Position numbers and translations under genes: made by a program. A DNA stretch of 64,000 nt from CAIWHR01 sp963809965 (GTDB taxonomy: Bacteria; Pseudomonadota; Gammaproteobacteria; Burkholderiales; Casimicrobiaceae), in contig CAWELU010000059.1 in NCBI GenBank assembly GCA_963809965.1, positions 45,941 through 109,940 on the forward strand. Reading direction: 5' to 3'. The notes under the pieces were generated by a model. It was given only the letters and a program-made list of their open reading frames with translations. It had not been told where the DNA came from and ran no database searches. Shown piece by piece: positions 17,846 through 27,261 of the stretch (positions are counted from its first letter, which is position 1; each line of letters begins with the position of its first letter).

Positions 17846-19702
17846 TTAGATCAGGTCGCGCAGCGTCACGATGCGCGTGGCGCCACCGTCGAGCTTCAGA
17901 CGAACCTTCGAGCCGGGCGGGGCGCTCAGACGCTGGCGGAACTGCGAGAGCGAAACGCTCCCGACCGGCTTGCCGTCGATTGCCACGACGACATCGCCTG
18001 CCTTCAATCCGGCGTTCGCGGCCGGACCTTCGGGCACGACCTCGACGAGCACGTAACCCCCTGCCGCGCGCTCGGCCCAGACGCCGGCGCGATCCTGCCA
18101 TTCCGGTAGCCGATTGTTCGCGTTTGCCTCGAAATACAATGCGTCCTGGGCGAAATCGAACGTGATGTCGAATCGGCGCAGGATTGCGTTGCCCACGTTC
18201 CCGGCGCGATTCGGGTCCGCGAACGGGCCCCGCGTCGCGGTCGACAGATAGGTCAAAGGGTTCGAAATCGTCACGTCGCCCAGTTTCAGGGTCTGCGCGC
18301 GCGCCAGCAGCGCGCGGGCGTAGCCGCCGACGCCGGCGCCGGAAATGACCTCCCGCTTCGCGTTGAGCCGTTCGGCGAACCCGTTCTGCTGCGCGAAAGG
18401 TGCCGCGAGCGTGAGGGCGCTGCGCGAGCCCAGGTCGATGTCGAAGAAGCCCCCGATGCCGTCGACCGATCCCTCTACCTGAGGCATGCGGCCCATGAGT
18501 CGCATCGGAACTCGCACGCCGCCGCCGTCGTAGCGGAACCCGGCGGGGTGGTAAATCACGGCACGAAAGCGCGCGTGGTCGACCTTGATGGGAAAGCGCT
18601 TGAAAAGCTCGTGGCCGACGAGCCCGGCAACCTCGTCAAGGCCTTCGACGCGGCGCATGAAATCGGCGAGCGGTATCACCGCGAATGCCTGGTCCTCGAG
18701 GACGATGCCGCCAATGTCCAGCCGCGTTGCGCGCACGGTCGACGGTTCGGGCGAATCTTCGGTGGCGCCGGCGGCGGGCACCGCGTCGTCCGCCGCAAGC
18801 CCCAACGCCCGCGTGCTTTCGGGCGTGAGCGCATTCACGGCACCCGCGTCGAGCATTAACAGCACAGGTGCCGCGCCGTTGATCGCGACCCGAATGTACA
18901 GATGGCCGCTATGGATCTCGAAGGGCACCTCGACCGCGCTTTTGCCCGTGGGAAACACATAATCGGGCTTCGGCGGAGCGGGCCGTCCGAACGGGACGTC
19001 GGCGAGCGATGCGTTGAACTGCATCGTGTCGACGACAACGATTTCATCGCCGCGCCGATCGCTGCGCGTCAAGCGCACGCGAAACGGGATCGTCACGCCC
19101 TGTACGTCGCGCCAATCCATGTAGATCTCCGTGCGCGTCGCGCTGGGCTCCGGCTCCACTAGGCGCTCGATCAACCGGGTGTCGGCGTTCACCCACAGCT
19201 CGAACTCGCGCCCCCCGATGGGCGTGATCGCGACGACGTCGAAGTCTGCGCCGTCCGCACTCGCCCGCTCCTTGTATCGCATCCGGGCGGCGTGCCGGGA
19301 GGGATACCAGAAGGCAAGTTGGTCGCGGTAGGCGCCATTGGCGGCCAACTCCTTCGCCACCTCGGCACTTTCGATACGTGAGATTCCGGACGCGTCCTGA
19401 GACCAGACCTGCGTCCCGTCATAACCCATCGCACCGGACTGCGACCCGAGCGAGTAGCGCAGGTATGACCGGCCGCTGGTGAGCTCGCTCCACCGTTCGG
19501 CCGCGCCGGCGAGCCCGCCGGTGAGAATCGAGACCGTGCTGTGCTGTGTCGTCAGCAGATCCCACGCGCTGCCGCCGCTCGCGGCCTTGGCGGCTGCAAG
19601 CACCTCCGTCGGGTCAGGTTGCGCCAGCGCCGGGGCCGGCGGGAACCCGGCGCCGACAACGAGCAACAGCCACAGCGCGACCCCGCGGCCGACGCACGCC
19701 AT
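17846..19702 (-). CDS. Secreted retropepsin-like aspartyl protease with PDZ domain
   Basis: A 618-residue exported protein. Residues 1-28 form a signal peptide (hydrophobic core WLLLVVGAGF, cleavage after PALAQ). A beta-rich N-terminal domain follows. Two aspartyl-protease-like lobes come next, with LLMLDAGAVNALTP (Asp near 283, DAG instead of DTG) and FFDIDLGSRSALTL (near 420). A PDZ domain ends the protein (GGYVLVEVVPEGPAANAG, LKAGDVVVAIDGKPVG, about 545-610). The protein probably acts in the periplasm. The Thr-to-Ala change in the first catalytic triplet makes activity uncertain. Confidence 0.82.
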   Translation of the reverse strand: MACVGRGVALWLLLVVGAGFPPAPALAQPDPTEVLAAAKAASGGSAWDLLTTQHSTVSILTGGLAGAAERWSELTSGRSYLRYSLGSQSGAMGYDGTQVWSQDASGISRIESAEVAKELAANGAYRDQLAFWYPSRHAARMRYKERASADGADFDVVAITPIGGREFELWVNADTRLIERLVEPEPSATRTEIYMDWRDVQGVTIPFRVRLTRSDRRGDEIVVVDTMQFNASLADVPFGRPAPPKPDYVFPTGKSAVEVPFEIHSGHLYIRVAINGAAPVLLMLDAGAVNALTPESTRALGLAADDAVPAAGATEDSPEPSTVRATRLDIGGIVLEDQAFAVIPLADFMRRVEGLDEVAGLVGHELFKRFPIKVDHARFRAVIYHPAGFRYDGGGVRVPMRLMGRMPQVEGSVDGIGGFFDIDLGSRSALTLAAPFAQQNGFAERLNAKREVISGAGVGGYARALLARAQTLKLGDVTISNPLTYLSTATRGPFADPNRAGNVGNAILRRFDITFDFAQDALYFEANANNRLPEWQDRAGVWAERAAGGYVLVEVVPEGPAANAGLKAGDVVVAIDGKPVGSVSLSQFRQRLSAPPGSKVRLKLDGGATRIVTLRDLI

Positions 19703-19703
19703 G

Positions 19704-20462
19704 CTAGCCGCGACCGACGAACGGCATCTTGGTTGCCATCACGGTGAGGAACTGCACATTCGCATCCAACGGCAGGCTCGCCATGTAGAGGACTGCACTC
19801 GCGACATGGGCGACATCCATCAGCGGCTCGATCGCGATCTCGCCGTTGGCCTGGGGCACCCCGGTCGCCATTTTGGCCGCCATCTCCGTCGCGGCATTCC
19901 CAATGTCGATCTGGCCGCATGCGATGTCGTACTTGCGGCCGTCGAGCGACGTGGATTTGGTCAGGCCGGTGATGGCGTGCTTGGTCGACGTATACGGCGC
20001 CGAGTTGGGACGCGGCGCGTGTGCGGAGATCGATCCATTATTGATGATGCGCCCGCCCCGGGGATTCTGGCTCTTCATCAGCCGGAATGCTTCCTGGGTG
20101 CAGAGGAAGGCGCCGGTCAGGTTGATGTCGACGACGTTCTTCCATTGCTCGAATGCCAGGTCCTCGAGTGCGATGGCGGGGGCCCCGACGCCTGCGTTGT
20201 TGAACAGCAGGTCGAGTCGGCCGAATGCCGCCTTGGTTGCGGCAAACAGCTCTCGGACCGAGGTGGGGTCGCTCACGTCGGCCGCAACGGCCAGGGCCGC
20301 GCCCGCGGGCGCCGAAGCTTCAGCGATTGCTTTTTCGAGCGGCTCGCGGCGTCGGCCCGCCAAGGCGACACGGTAGCCGTTGCGCAACAACGAAATGGCG
20401 ACGGCCTTGCCGATGCCGGTGCCGGCGCCGGTGACGATCGCGATCCTGTTCGGGGGTGTCAT
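19704..20462 (-). CDS. Short-chain dehydrogenase/reductase (SDR)
   Basis: A 252-residue classical SDR oxidoreductase. The cofactor motif GAGTGIGKA is at about 12-20, the NNAG motif LLFNNAGVGAPA near 92, and the catalytic Ser and Tyr-x3-Lys in GSISAHAPRPNSAPYTSTKH (Tyr near 157). The AGRRREPLEK stretch at the end of beta-2 suggests NADP(H). The start ATG at 20462 places the Rossmann strand six residues in. It is adjacent to the aspartyl protease gene (one base gap) on the same strand, so co-transcription is likely. The substrate is unknown. Confidence 0.9.
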   Translation of the reverse strand: MTPPNRIAIVTGAGTGIGKAVAISLLRNGYRVALAGRRREPLEKAIAEASAPAGAALAVAADVSDPTSVRELFAATKAAFGRLDLLFNNAGVGAPAIALEDLAFEQWKNVVDINLTGAFLCTQEAFRLMKSQNPRGGRIINNGSISAHAPRPNSAPYTSTKHAITGLTKSTSLDGRKYDIACGQIDIGNAATEMAAKMATGVPQANGEIAIEPLMDVAHVASAVLYMASLPLDANVQFLTVMATKMPFVGRG

Positions 20463-20700
20463 GGAGTCGGAGATCCTTTCCGTTTGGTGGCTCGCGGCAC
20501 TGCGCTTCGAGCCGGCATTGTCGGGGTGTCCCGGTCGGCGGGCAAGCCTCCCTGCGGCCCGGCCCGCAAGTTGCTTGCTGGGGATTGCCGGTCCGAGCGA
20601 ACGGAGGGGTTGCGCCGCCATTCCCGGCTCATGCTATTATGCCAATGTCATAGTCTGGGGCGGGGCGCGAGGACCGCGCCACGGTGTGGAGCGAGGGGCA

Positions 20701-21564
20701 ATGGGCAAGACCCGACTGTCGTCCGCGAAATGCGCGATCTGCCGACATCCGGTATCGCCGCGGGCCAAACTTTGCGGCGACTGCAAGTCCGCGCTGAAAC
20801 GGGCACGCCTCGAATCCGCGGTGTCGCAGTTCATGCCTCTGCCGATGATGCTTAGCGCGGCGGGCGATGCGCATGCCCGCGTTCACCGGCCTCACCATGG
20901 GTCGCACCGAAGCGCGCCCGTTGCGCGGAAAGCCCCAAGATCGTTCCCATCCAGCCGTAGCGCCGTTCTCGTCGCATTGTTCGCGTTGGTCGCTGCCGGC
21001 GCCGTTACCGGTTACTTTGTGATCACGGACCTCAATTTCGCCGCGCCTCGCGTTCCAGAAACAGACCGGGTGCCGCCGCGGTCCATGGACGCTCCGGCAG
21101 CCGCACCGGTGGCGATAAACCCGCCAGCCCCGTCGACGCCGACCGAGGCGCGCGATTCGTCCATGTCGGTGTCCGTGGACGTCACGCCGGTCGGGCCCAC
21201 TGTCGTGACGACGGTCGGCACTCCGATGCCGGCCAAGACACGAAGCGCCGGGCGGGTCAGTCAACCTCCGCCGGTCGCAAAGTCGCCGTCGACCGCCGAC
21301 GTTTCGATCGCGTCATTCGGACCCCCCGACGAACCTGCGGCTGCCGCGCCATCCATTCCGGAACCCACGCCGCCGCGCCCGCGTGAGGCAACGCCGGCTC
21401 CCGACCGCTGGCAAGCGATGAACGAGGCGCTCGCGAAATGCGCTCGCGAAGGCCTTCTTGCCGGCTTCTTGTGCGCGGAACGCGCGCGCCTGCACTATTG
21501 CGACGGGCACTGGGGACAAGTCACCCAATGCCCGACCGCGAACCGAAACGAGTACGGTAGCTAG
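20701..21564 (+). CDS. Zinc-ribbon, single-helix, proline-rich hypothetical protein
   Basis: A 287-residue protein with four parts. Residues 10-30 hold two Cys pairs, CAICRHP and LCGDCKSA, a zinc-ribbon-like module. A single transmembrane helix, AVLVALFALVAAGAVTGYF, lies near 85-103. A long Pro/Ala/Thr-rich linker follows to about 235. The C-terminal domain has a Trp and four Cys: MNEALAKCAREGLLAGFLC, then LHYCDGHWGQVTQCP. The layout predicts a cytosolic sensor-like ribbon and an extracytoplasmic Cys domain. Family and function are not recognised. Confidence 0.7.
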   Translation: MGKTRLSSAKCAICRHPVSPRAKLCGDCKSALKRARLESAVSQFMPLPMMLSAAGDAHARVHRPHHGSHRSAPVARKAPRSFPSSRSAVLVALFALVAAGAVTGYFVITDLNFAAPRVPETDRVPPRSMDAPAAAPVAINPPAPSTPTEARDSSMSVSVDVTPVGPTVVTTVGTPMPAKTRSAGRVSQPPPVAKSPSTADVSIASFGPPDEPAAAAPSIPEPTPPRPREATPAPDRWQAMNEALAKCAREGLLAGFLCAERARLHYCDGHWGQVTQCPTANRNEYGS

Positions 21565-21579
21565 ACAGGGCAAACGCGC

Positions 21580-21598
21580 ACCGCGGCGCCGCCGCGGT
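21580..21598. terminator. Perfect GC-rich hairpin between convergent genes
   Basis: ACCGCGGC-GCC-GCCGCGGT forms an eight-pair stem with a three-base loop, placed between two convergent genes ending at 21564 and 21607. There is no U-tract on either strand, so it may be a transcription roadblock or mRNA 3'-end stabiliser rather than a classical intrinsic terminator. Confidence 0.4.
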
Positions 21599-21606
21599 AC
21601 GGCGGG

Positions 21607-21831
21607 TCAGCCCTCGTACTTGAACGAGAGCTGGACGCGCGCGCGATAGGCGACGACCTTGCCGGCCTCGACCTTCATGTCGAGCTTGGAGACTTCGGCA
21701 ATCCTCAAGTCGCGCAGTGACTTGCTGGCGGCGCTCACCGCGTTCTTCGCGGCGTCCTCCCACGAGACGGTGCTGGTACCGATCACTTCGGTGACGCGAT
21801 AGACGCCTTCGCTCGAGCTTTTCTTCGCCAT
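21607..21831 (-). CDS. Dodecin, flavin-binding protein
   Basis: A 74-residue dodecin (PF07311), which assembles as a dodecamer that stores or buffers flavins. The family pattern is intact: YRVTEVIGTSTVSWEDAAKN (including the conserved Trp that stacks on the isoalloxazine), SKSLRDLRIAEVSKLDMKVE and YRARVQLSFKYEG. Length is typical. Confidence 0.93.
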   Translation of the reverse strand: MAKKSSSEGVYRVTEVIGTSTVSWEDAAKNAVSAASKSLRDLRIAEVSKLDMKVEAGKVVAYRARVQLSFKYEG

Positions 21832-22074
21832 GATGTCCTCTCCTCGGCAGCGCTGTTGCCCCCCGGCGCGATCGTGCGCCGTTCAGGGTTGCCTGATGAT
21901 ACGCGTGCCGCGACCGGCTGGCGAGGAGGAGGCGCCGACGACGCAGCGCGGTCACGGCGGACCGACCGGCCGTGTACGCAACCGCCGGGGTGGACTTACA
22001 CTATTCCGTCCGCCCGGACTCTTGCGCCGTTCGTCCTTGTCGGCGCAACCGACGCGTCATGCGAGGAGACCGCG

Positions 22075-23055
22075 ATGGCAATGTCTCGCTGCAGGACCGT
22101 TGTCGTTGCTGCGCTCGCCAGCGTGTGCTTCCTGGCGATGGCGCATCCTGCGCACGCCCAGGTAAGGTACTTCGACGTCGTTCCCGGAGGGCATCCGCAC
22201 GATGTCGCTGCGACACCCACGGCCAACGGGCCGGTGTATTACACCGCGCAGCGCAGCGGCAAGCTCGGCATCCTCGATCCAACGAGCGGCAAGGTGGAGG
22301 AGATAGCGCTCGGGCCGAGATCCGCTCCGCACGGAGTGATCGTCGGGCCCGACGGCGCGCCGTGGATCACGGACGGGGGCCAGAACGCCATCGTGCGCGT
22401 CGACCCTGCGACGCATGCCGTCCGTGCGTGGCCGCTGCCGGGGGACGTCGGTTACGCCAATCTCAACACGCTGACGTTCGACCGCAAGGGTCGGGTCTGG
22501 TTTACCGGCCAAAGCGGGTACTACGGCCGGCTCGATCCGACCACGGGCGCGGTAACCGTTTGGAAGTCGCCAGGCGGAAGGGGTCCCTACGGGATCGCCA
22601 CGACCCCTGGCGGCGACGTCTATTACGCGTCGCTCGCGGGCAATCACATCGCGCGCATCGATACCGAGACGGGTAAGGCGACCGTGATCGAACCGCCGAC
22701 GCAAGGACAGGGCGCGCGACGCGTGTGGTCGGATTCTCGCGGCCGGATCTGGGTGAGCTACTGGAACACTGGGCAGGTCGGCATGTACGATCCGTCGACG
22801 CGGGCGTGGCGCGAGTGGAAGCTCCCCGGCGAGCGGCCGCGTGCCTATTCGGTTTGGGTCGACGACCGGGACAAGGTGTGGCTCACCGACTGGGCGGTGA
22901 ACGCCATCGTGACCTTCGATCCGGCCACCGAGAAATTCGAGAGCTATCCGTCGAACAGGCCCGGCGCCGATGTCCGCCAGATGCTGGGCCGCGCAGGCGA
23001 GGCATGGGGTGCGGAATCCGGCACCGGGCGGCTGGTGATGGTTCCATCGCGCTGA
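22075..23055 (+). CDS. Secreted virginiamycin B lyase / SMP-30-like beta-propeller protein
   Basis: A 326-residue exported protein with a signal peptide ending near HPAHAQ (about 29). The mature part is a beta-propeller with repeated blades such as HGVIVGPDGAPWITDGGQNA, NTLTFDRKGRVWFTGQSGYY, YGIATTPGGDVYYASLAGNH and SVWVDDRDKVWLTDWAVNA. This repeat pattern is typical of the Vgb (streptogramin lyase) family. Most chromosomal homologues are not proven antibiotic lyases and may be lactonases, so resistance should not be assumed. An SD GAGGAG sits upstream of the ATG. Confidence 0.85.
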   Translation: MAMSRCRTVVVAALASVCFLAMAHPAHAQVRYFDVVPGGHPHDVAATPTANGPVYYTAQRSGKLGILDPTSGKVEEIALGPRSAPHGVIVGPDGAPWITDGGQNAIVRVDPATHAVRAWPLPGDVGYANLNTLTFDRKGRVWFTGQSGYYGRLDPTTGAVTVWKSPGGRGPYGIATTPGGDVYYASLAGNHIARIDTETGKATVIEPPTQGQGARRVWSDSRGRIWVSYWNTGQVGMYDPSTRAWREWKLPGERPRAYSVWVDDRDKVWLTDWAVNAIVTFDPATEKFESYPSNRPGADVRQMLGRAGEAWGAESGTGRLVMVPSR

Positions 23056-23535
23056 TCGCCCAAAGCGGCGGCATGGATCGGCGTCGGGCGCGGCAGGACG
23101 CTTCCGGAGCCAGCTCCGGCCGCCCGTCAGACTACGCAGCCGGCTCCCCTCCCGGTGTGCCGGCGCCCGCGGTGCGTTGTGTCGTCTCGTCCGGGAGCGC
23201 ACGCACGCAAGTTCTACCGCTGCCGACACGCTGCACCGCGAGGTGGCCGCCGGTCGATCCCGCTCCGGACCGCGCAGATGCGCATCGCAATGCTCCACAG
23301 TTCGCGCGACGTCGTGGGCAACGGAAGGGCGAAATGTCGCGCCGTCGCATTCTCCGCGCCCGGCACTGCTGACGCCAATCCCGCGTTCCTGCACTGCGCG
23401 TGATGCGTTGCTGGGTGTCGCGAACAACGGGAACACGACGCGTCAAGTGGTAAAACCTTCCCAAGGGTGCGATGTGGCGTCGGGTTACCATAGCGCCGAT
23501 CGCGACCCGCCCCCCACGTCAGACGGACCCCAATC
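23056..23535. other. Intergenic region upstream of serC, no supported gene
   Basis: About 480 bases between the Vgb-like gene and serC. Frames are open in places, but none has a ribosome binding site or recognisable domain. It presumably holds the serC-serA promoter. No hairpin with a U-tract, tRNA or repeat is seen. Confidence 0.5.
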
Positions 23536-24617
23536 ATGCGTGTTTTCAACTTCAGCGCCGGACCCGCGGTGCTGCCCGAAGAGGTATTGCGCAAGGCCGC
23601 CGCCGAGATGCTCGACTGGCACGGCAGCGGCATGTCGGTGATGGAGATGAGCCATCGCGGCAAGGAGTTCATCGCCATCGCCGAGAAGGCGGAAGCCGAC
23701 CTGCGCACGCTGCTCGCAATTCCCGCCGACTACGAGGTGCTGTTCCTCCAGGGCGGGGCGATCGGGGAGAACGCGATCGTCCCGATGAACCTGCTCGGCG
23801 GCAAATCGGTCGCGGACTACGTCAACACGGGCGAGTGGTCGAAGAAGTCGATCAAGGAGGCGAAGAAGTACTGCCAGGTGAATATCGCCGCGTCGGCGGA
23901 GGATCGCAACTTCACCTACGTGCCGGCACGCGACACCTGGCGGCTCTCGCCCGGCGCGGCCTATGTCCACGTCTGCACCAACGAGACGATCGGCGGGGTC
24001 GAATACCACTGGACCCCGGACACCGGCGACGTACCGCTGGTCGCCGACATGTCGTCGCACATCCTGTCGCGAGTCGTCGACGTCGCGAAGTACGGCGTGA
24101 TCTACGGCGGCGCGCAGAAGAACATCGGACCGGCGGGCCTGACGCTCGTCATCGTGCGCAAGGATCTGCTCGACCGCGCGCTGCCGATCACGCCGTCGGC
24201 GTTTCACTGGAAGGAGCAGGCGGAGGCCGACTCGATGCTCAACACGCCGCCGACGTACGCGATCTATATCGCGGGACTGGTGTTCGAGTGGCTGCTCGCG
24301 CAAGGGGGAGTGGCCGCGATCGAGGCGAAGAACATGGCCAAGGCCGGCCTCCTCTACGATTACCTCGACCGGACCGCGTTCTATCGCAATCCGGTGCGAC
24401 AAGGCGGATCGTTCGCGGATGAACGTGCCGTTCAAGCTCGCGGACGAGGCGCTCGACGATGCTTTTCTCAAGGGCGCGAAGGAGCGCGGGATGGTGCAGT
24501 TGAAGGGCCATCGATCGGTCGGCGGCATGCGCGCGTCGATCTACAACGCGATGCCCGTCGGAGGGCGTGCGCGCGCTCGTCGATTACATGCAGGACTTCG
24601 AAGCGCGGCACGGATAA
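23536..24617 (+). CDS. serC: Phosphoserine aminotransferase, two frameshifts as sequenced
   Basis: About 359 residues after repair. PLP-dependent enzyme converting 3-phosphohydroxypyruvate to phosphoserine (serine and pyridoxine pathways). Conserved parts: FNFSAGPAVLPEEVL at the start, MSVMEMSHRGKEF, YVHVCTNETIGGVEYHWTPD and the PLP lysine region YGVIYGGAQKNIGPAGLT. One extra G near 24395 breaks NPVDKADRSRMNVPFKL and one near 24561 breaks MPVEGVRALVDYM; without them the protein runs to a TAA at 24615-24617. It lies 14 bases before serA. Confidence 0.93.
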
Positions 24618-24631
24618 GAGTGCCAATTCCC

Positions 24632-25819
24632 ATGAGCAAATTCCAGATCCTCACGCTCAACCAGATTTCGAGCCACGGCCTGCACCGCTTCCCGGCCGCA
24701 CGCTATGCGGTCGGCAAGGCAGCCGAGCATCCGGACGCCATCCTCGTGCGCTCGCACAACATGCACGAGATGCCGATCCCGCTTTGCGTCAAGGCGATCG
24801 GTCGGGCGGGTGCCGGGACCAACAACATTCCCGTCGCAGCGCTGTCGAAGCGCGGTGTCCCGGTTTTCAACGCGCCCGGCGCGAATGCCAATGCGGTCAA
24901 GGAGCTGGTGCTGGCCGCGCTGTTGCTGGCGGCCCGCAACCTCCTGCCGGCGCTCGAGTACGTCGCGGAGCTCAAGGCGGATGCGCCGGACCTCGAGGAG
25001 CGGGTCGAGAATGGCAAGAAGCAGTTCGCCGGCATCGAGTTGCCGCAGCGGACGCTCGGCATCGTCGGGCTGGGTGCGATCGGGAGCCTGGTCGCCGACA
25101 CGTCGATCAAGCTGGGGATGAAGGTCATCGGCTTCGATCCCGAAATCACCGTGGATGCAGCGTGGCGCCTGCCGTCGAGCGTGCGCAAGGCGCACAGCAT
25201 CGAAGAGGTGCTGAAGCAGTCGGACTTCGTGACCCTGCACGTGCCGCTGGTAGCCGCCACGCGGAACCTGATCGACGCGAAGCGGCTCGCGGTCACGAAG
25301 TCCGGGGCGGTGCTGCTCAACTTCGCGCGCGACGGGCTGGTCGACGAGGACGCCGTCGTCGCGGCGCTGCGCGAGCACCGGCTCAAGTATTATCTTTGCG
25401 ACTTCCCGAGCGCAGCCCTGCTGCGCGAACCCCGGGTCACGGCGCTGCCCCATCTGGGCGCGTCGACGGAGGAGGCGGAAGAGAACTGTGCGGTGATGGT
25501 CGTCGACCAGGTGCGCGAGTACCTCGAACACGGCACGATCGCCAATGCGGTCAATTTTCCGAGCGTCGAGATGCCGCGGGAATCACCGTACCGCGTGGCG
25601 ATCGCCAACGCCAACGTGCCCAACATGCTCGGGCAGATCTCGACGACGATGGCGAAGGCCGGGCTCAACATCCACAACATGGTCAACAAGTCGCGCAGCG
25701 AGATGGCGTACACGCTCGTCGACGTCGACAGTCCCGTCTCCGACGCCGTGATCGCGTCGATCGCGGCCATCGACGGAGTGCTCTCGGTCCGGGCGATTCC
25801 CGCCGAGGGAGCGCTCTGA
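24632..25819 (+). CDS. serA: D-3-phosphoglycerate dehydrogenase
   Basis: A 395-residue NAD-dependent enzyme making 3-phosphohydroxypyruvate, the first serine-specific step. Conserved elements: RAGAGTNNIPVAALSKRGVP, the dinucleotide motif GIVGLGAIGSLVADTSIKLG (near 146), LLNFARDGLVDEDAV, the catalytic His in ALPHLGASTEEAEENCA (near 272) and a C-terminal ACT domain from about 320 (NMLGQISTTMAKAGLNIHNM) for likely feedback by serine. Length and ACT layout match the short serA type. It follows serC directly, so the two serine genes form an operon. Confidence 0.95.
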   Translation: MSKFQILTLNQISSHGLHRFPAARYAVGKAAEHPDAILVRSHNMHEMPIPLCVKAIGRAGAGTNNIPVAALSKRGVPVFNAPGANANAVKELVLAALLLAARNLLPALEYVAELKADAPDLEERVENGKKQFAGIELPQRTLGIVGLGAIGSLVADTSIKLGMKVIGFDPEITVDAAWRLPSSVRKAHSIEEVLKQSDFVTLHVPLVAATRNLIDAKRLAVTKSGAVLLNFARDGLVDEDAVVAALREHRLKYYLCDFPSAALLREPRVTALPHLGASTEEAEENCAVMVVDQVREYLEHGTIANAVNFPSVEMPRESPYRVAIANANVPNMLGQISTTMAKAGLNIHNMVNKSRSEMAYTLVDVDSPVSDAVIASIAAIDGVLSVRAIPAEGAL

Positions 25820-25868
25820 CCCGCCGGACGGCAGCGCCTTGGACCCTGACAATTCGATCGGGGCGCCC

Positions 25869-26435
25869 TCAGACTCCGAAGGCGACGGCCGGGACGCCAA
25901 ACAGCAGCCGATGCAGCGTCATGACCGCGAGCGCGGCAATGACGCCGGCGGCGATCGCGATCAGATCGTGCCTCGACGTGGGAACGAACGTCTTCACCGC
26001 TTGCCGTTGCACGGCTGAGGCGAGATCGACGACGGCGTACGCGATAAAGGCGCCGAACAGCACCGTGCCCGCACGATCCCCGTTCGCAAGGAGATGCACC
26101 GTCGCCCAGATCAACACGCCGAGGAGCATCGGGTGGCGGAGCGCGTGGCGCAGGTATCCGCGCATGTTCGCCGCCGCCAGGAGTACGAACGAAACGGTCA
26201 TTGCGTAGGGGGCGATGGCGCGCGCGGCCGGCCAGGGTTCGAACCAGCGCTCGCGCGCACCGGAGTTGGCGTAGCCGATCACGATCAGCGCGAGGCCGAG
26301 CGCCGACACCAGCGAGAAAGCGATCCTGTACCGGGGCTCGCCTAAACTCGCGACCAGCGCGCGGCGTCCGCGCGGGACGGTCGGGAGCAGATGGACGCCC
26401 AGGAATACGACGAGACCCGCAAACAGCAGCGACAT
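25869..26435 (-). CDS. NnrU-like membrane protein
   Basis: A 188-residue inner membrane protein with about five helices, of the NnrU family (PF07298). Diagnostic segments are FLGVHLLPTVPRGRRALVAS, RGYLRHALRHPMLLGVLIWA and HLLANGDRAGTVLFGAFIAY, with conserved His and Arg residues. NnrU was named for denitrification clusters and is related to NnrU/isoprenoid methyltransferase-like proteins; there are no nitrogen-oxide genes nearby. It is convergent with serA. Confidence 0.8.
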   Translation of the reverse strand: MSLLFAGLVVFLGVHLLPTVPRGRRALVASLGEPRYRIAFSLVSALGLALIVIGYANSGARERWFEPWPAARAIAPYAMTVSFVLLAAANMRGYLRHALRHPMLLGVLIWATVHLLANGDRAGTVLFGAFIAYAVVDLASAVQRQAVKTFVPTSRHDLIAIAAGVIAALAVMTLHRLLFGVPAVAFGV

Positions 26436-26542
26436 CGTGCCTTCGCGATGAATCGGCACCGCATGGGGTCCGGCTGACCCTTCGGCCCGAACGGACGGCC
26501 GGTGCGGACCGTCAGCCCGCGGCCATTGTCGCACCGACGGGC

Positions 26543-27172
26543 TTAAGCCTGGTACACCACTGCGAACGGGCGGGGGAGGAGCCGCAAGTCGTTGACGATG
26601 CCGACGCGGACGAACGAGCTCAGATCGCGGAAGGCTGCGCGGATCTCGTCGATTCCGTCGGCCTTGGTCATCCGGCTCCGCCAGCCCAGCCGGCGCGGCG
26701 AGGACCGCGATCGCACGACGATGCCGAGCGGAAGCTCGTCCAGGTACTCTTCGAGGCTCATGTAGGTTCCGAACGGCGCGAGCGCCTCGATCTCGACCGG
26801 ATTGCGCGTCCATTCGGCGTTGATGCGTGCCGCAAGATCCGCCGCCTTGGCCACGAGCGCCTTGGCGCGTGTCCTCGGCAAGGGCTCGACCACACGGGCG
26901 GAAGCGAGCTCGAGGAAGCGCTCCGTGGGGCGATACTCGCCCTGCTGGCTGCTGCGCGGGCGCAACATGCCTTCGGCGACGAGTTCGTCGACCAGCACCC
27001 GCCCCGCCACCGTATCCACGCCAAAGTCCTGCCGCAACGCCCTGGCGCTGACGCTTGCCCGCTCCGGAGGAAGCCCCGCCACACGGGCAAAGATCCGCCC
27101 AGCGGCAGTGCGCAGGCGCAGCGCATCGACTCCGAAGTACAGTCGCTCCGTGATGAGTGTCCGATCGTTCAC
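26543..27172 (-). CDS. Hypothetical protein with winged-helix-like segment
   Basis: A 209-residue protein. The GTG at 27172 is preferred because AAGGAGAGGG lies a few bases upstream. Residues 15-80 look like a winged helix (RASVSARALRQDFGVDTVAG, then LVDELVAEGMLRPR). The C-terminal part has a short beta-rich region with LEEYLDELPLGIVVRSR. No named family is recognised. It could be a DNA-binding regulator or an adaptor. It is followed by the VWA operon in the same direction but after that operon's end, so it stands alone. Confidence 0.55.
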   Translation of the reverse strand: MNDRTLITERLYFGVDALRLRTAAGRIFARVAGLPPERASVSARALRQDFGVDTVAGRVLVDELVAEGMLRPRSSQQGEYRPTERFLELASARVVEPLPRTRAKALVAKAADLAARINAEWTRNPVEIEALAPFGTYMSLEEYLDELPLGIVVRSRSSPRRLGWRSRMTKADGIDEIRAAFRDLSSFVRVGIVNDLRLLPRPFAVVYQA

Positions 27173-27261
27173 TGCCCTCTCCTTCGTCGCCGATCGACGG
27201 CTATGACAATAGCATAAGCGCCCGACCGATGCAAGGGGTTCGATGCCGGGTCGCGGCGGGG

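Noticed and set aside
22075..23055. Antibiotic resistance gene (virginiamycin lyase)
   Set aside because: Only the propeller family can be seen; the protein is secreted and many such homologues have other functions, so a resistance call is unsupported.
25869..26435. Denitrification cluster member based on the NnrU name
   Set aside because: No nir, nor or nos genes are nearby; the family is widespread outside denitrification loci.
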